Of a stretch of 19,998 nucleotides of DNA, positions 18,866 through 19,998 are shown one piece after another. This stretch comes from JBOGVZ01 sp050692985 (GTDB lineage Bacteria > Actinomycetota > UBA4738 > CALAEC01). A program made the position numbers and the translations under genes. Position 1 is the stretch's first letter; every line of letters starts with the position of its first letter. The stretch is from positions 1-19,998 of the forward strand of contig JBOGVZ010000041.1 of assembly GCA_050692985.1 (NCBI GenBank). Reading direction: 5' to 3'. The notes beneath the pieces were generated by a model. That model worked only from the letters and a program-made list of their open reading frames with translations, was not told the origin of the DNA and did no database searches.

Positions 18866-18887
18866 CCGTAGGGCGCTTTCCCTACGG
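18866..18887. promoter_or_regulatory. 8-bp inverted repeat between divergent SDR and regulator genes
   Basis: CCGTAGGG, six bases, CCCTACGG: a perfect inverted repeat in the 190-base divergent intergenic region, 60 bases before the regulator ATG at 18947. It may be an operator, perhaps for the neighbouring LuxR-type protein; this is inference from position. Confidence 0.4.
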
Positions 18888-18946
18888 GACTGGGGCATTT
18901 GTCCGACTGTTGCCGGGGGCCGGCTGGCTGGCAGTATGGGGGCGGG

Positions 18947-19642
18947 ATGCCCGCGAAGGGGAAAGGGACCAGCCGGGCACGGACGCGGAACATCCGGGTG
19001 GTCATCGCCGACGACCACCGGACGTTCGCTGAGGCCCTCCGGGCCGCGCTGGCCCGCGAGCGAGGGATCCGGGTCACGGCCGTGGTGGACAGCGCGGCGG
19101 GTGCCGTGGAGATCGTCCGGGCTCACTCCCCCGACATCGTGTTGATCACGGTGGCGGGGATGGATGCCGTGGAGGCCATCCGGGAGATCCGGCAGGCCAG
19201 CCCGGGAACCAGGGTCGTGGTGCTGACCGGGGGGCGGGACGATGCCACGGTGGCCCGGGCCGTGGAGGCGGGTGCGGCCGGCTACCTGCCGACGACGCGG
19301 CCGGTGAAGCACGTGGTCAGCTCGATCCGCGCCGCCCACCGGGGGAAGCCGTTGATGGACGCCGAGGAGACCCGGCGGGTGCTGGCCCGGACCGGGCGGC
19401 GGCGCGCCGACACTTCCCAGCTCGACGGCCTGCGCCGGCTGACGCCCCGGGAGATCGAGATCCTCCAAGGCATGGCCGACGGCCTCACCTCCGCCCGCAT
19501 CGCCGAGGAGCTGGCGATCAGCCCCCACACGCTCAGGACGCACATCCAGAACATGCTGGTGAAGCTCCGGGTGCACTCCAAGATGGAGGCCATGGCGCTG
19601 GCGATCCGCTACGGGAAGGTCAGGTCCCGGATCCCGGAATGA
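18947..19642 (+). CDS. LuxR/NarL-family regulator with a degenerate receiver domain
   Basis: A 231-residue transcription regulator. Residues 16-132 form a CheY-like receiver with the acidic pair (Asp22, Asp23 in IADDH) and the conserved Thr94 (VVVLTGG). The phospho-acceptor position reads Thr68 (VLITVAG, where relatives have VLMDVxMPG), and the conserved Lys after beta-5 is replaced (GYLPTTRP). Phosphorylation as in normal NarL proteins is therefore unlikely. Residues about 164-226 are a LuxR-type helix-turn-helix (LTPREIEILQGMADGLTSAR ... SPHTLRTHIQNMLVKLRVHS). The ATG at 18947 follows a G-rich stretch; a TTG 48 bases upstream is also in frame. No histidine kinase is adjacent. It ends 3 bases from the rpmG stop on the other strand. 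Confidence 0.88.
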   Translation: MPAKGKGTSRARTRNIRVVIADDHRTFAEALRAALARERGIRVTAVVDSAAGAVEIVRAHSPDIVLITVAGMDAVEAIREIRQASPGTRVVVLTGGRDDATVARAVEAGAAGYLPTTRPVKHVVSSIRAAHRGKPLMDAEETRRVLARTGRRRADTSQLDGLRRLTPREIEILQGMADGLTSARIAEELAISPHTLRTHIQNMLVKLRVHSKMEAMALAIRYGKVRSRIPE

Positions 19643-19645
19643 ACC

Positions 19646-19810
19646 TCACCGGGTCTCACGATGGGGCGTGTGGCGGCCGCACCACCGGCAGTACTTCCGC
19701 AGGCTGATCCGGTCCCGGTCGTTCACCTTGTTCTTGACCGTGTGGTAGTTGCGCCGCTTGCACTCGTCGCAGGCCAGCGTGATGTTCGGTCGTTTGTCGG
19801 ACTTCGGCAT
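19646..19810 (-). CDS. rpmG: 50S ribosomal protein L33 (zinc-binding type)
   Basis: A 54-residue L33, starting MPKSDKRPNITLACDECKRR and ending CRWCGRHTPHRETR. The two Cys pairs (CDEC and CRWC) mark the zinc-binding C+ form, the type expected when zinc is sufficient. ATG 19810 has GAGGGGT upstream. It lies 47 bases after tuf and, as in many actinobacteria, precedes the had genes, although here a convergent regulator sits between them. Its stop is only 3 bases from the convergent regulator's stop, leaving no room for a separate terminator. Confidence 0.96.
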   Translation of the reverse strand: MPKSDKRPNITLACDECKRRNYHTVKNKVNDRDRISLRKYCRWCGRHTPHRETR

Positions 19811-19837
19811 GGTTCGACCCCTCGATGGACCCCACGC

Positions 19838-19843
19838 AGTATA
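19838..19843 (-). promoter_or_regulatory. -10 box of rpmG
   Basis: TATACT in the context CCTATACTG, 27 bases before the rpmG start and in the 47-base gap after tuf. The -35 would fall in the tuf stop region and matches poorly. The call rests on identity with the -10 boxes of rpsL, rpoB and trnW. Confidence 0.45.
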
Positions 19844-19857
19844 GGGGAACCCGGCGC

Positions 19858-19998
19858 CTACTCCAGGACCGTCGTCACCCGGCCGGCCCCCACGGTGCGG
19901 CCACCCTCCCGGATGGCGAAGCGCAGGCCCTCCTCCATGGCGATGGGGGCGATGAGCTCCACGTTCATCTCCACGTTGTCCCCGGGCATCACCATGTC
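19858..19998 (-). CDS. tuf: Elongation factor Tu, C-terminal part of a second copy (runs off the window)
   Basis: The last 46 codons of an EF-Tu gene, reading DMVMPGDNVEMNVELIAPIA, then MEEGLRFAIREGGRTVGAGR and VTTVLE before TAG. This is the EF-Tu domain III end, with the conserved MPGDN and FAIREGGRTVGAG. Together with the tuf start at 1-128, on the same strand, this implies two tuf genes flanking the window, though no overlap exists to compare them. It precedes rpmG, a common tuf-rpmG arrangement. Confidence 0.95.
   Translation of the reverse strand, partial: DMVMPGDNVEMNVELIAPIAMEEGLRFAIREGGRTVGAGRVTTVLE

Overview
This GC-rich window reads as the core transcription/translation locus of an actinobacterium, probably an uncultured lineage. 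RpoC, RpoB, NusG, S12 and L7/L12 all read like actinobacterial proteins. The gene order rpmG - hadA-like - hadB-like - tRNA-Trp - secE - nusG - rplK - rplA matches the arrangement known from Mycobacterium tuberculosis. I cannot place it below phylum with confidence.

Layout, right to left, because almost everything is on the minus strand: the 3' end of one tuf copy (19858-19998); rpmG; a plus-strand NarL/LuxR-type regulator convergent with rpmG; a minus-strand lipid-type operon (FabG-like SDR, HadA-like and HadB-like MaoC proteins); a 75-bp tandem repeat; an ECF sigma factor with its overlapping zinc-finger membrane anti-sigma factor; a plus-strand coiled-coil protein of unknown function; then tRNA-Trp, secE, nusG, rplK, rplA, the L10-leader attenuator, rplJ, rplL, rpoB, rpoC, rpsL, rpsG, fusA and the 5' end of a second tuf copy (1-128). 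Promoters with a shared TATACT -10 box can be seen before tRNA-Trp/secE, rpoB, rpsL and rpmG.

The ribosomal and RNA-polymerase genes form three or four transcription units: trnW-secE-nusG-rplK-rplA, then rplJ-rplL behind a leader with mutually exclusive terminator and antiterminator hairpins, then rpoB-rpoC behind a promoter set inside an inverted repeat, then rpsL-rpsG-fusA-tuf. Many neighbours are joined by 1- to 4-base stop/start overlaps.

The most striking observation is an in-frame amber codon (TAG at 6022-6020) inside rpoC. It replaces a conserved lysine in the ELF-K-PFV segment, about 80 codons before the catalytic NADFDGD motif. The gene is otherwise full length and in frame. It could be a sequence error, a real mutation, read-through, or a split subunit. 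Other points worth a second look: a 16-bp palindrome shared by the upstream regions of the sigma-factor operon and the SDR-hadAB operon; acidic Pro/Glu/Ala tails with an 18-residue period on both L10 and NusG; a response regulator whose receiver has lost its phospho-acceptor Asp and conserved Lys; and the placement of the sigma/anti-sigma/coiled-coil genes inside an otherwise conserved gene order. Both window ends fall inside tuf, which may mean that the contig was broken at a collapsed tuf repeat.
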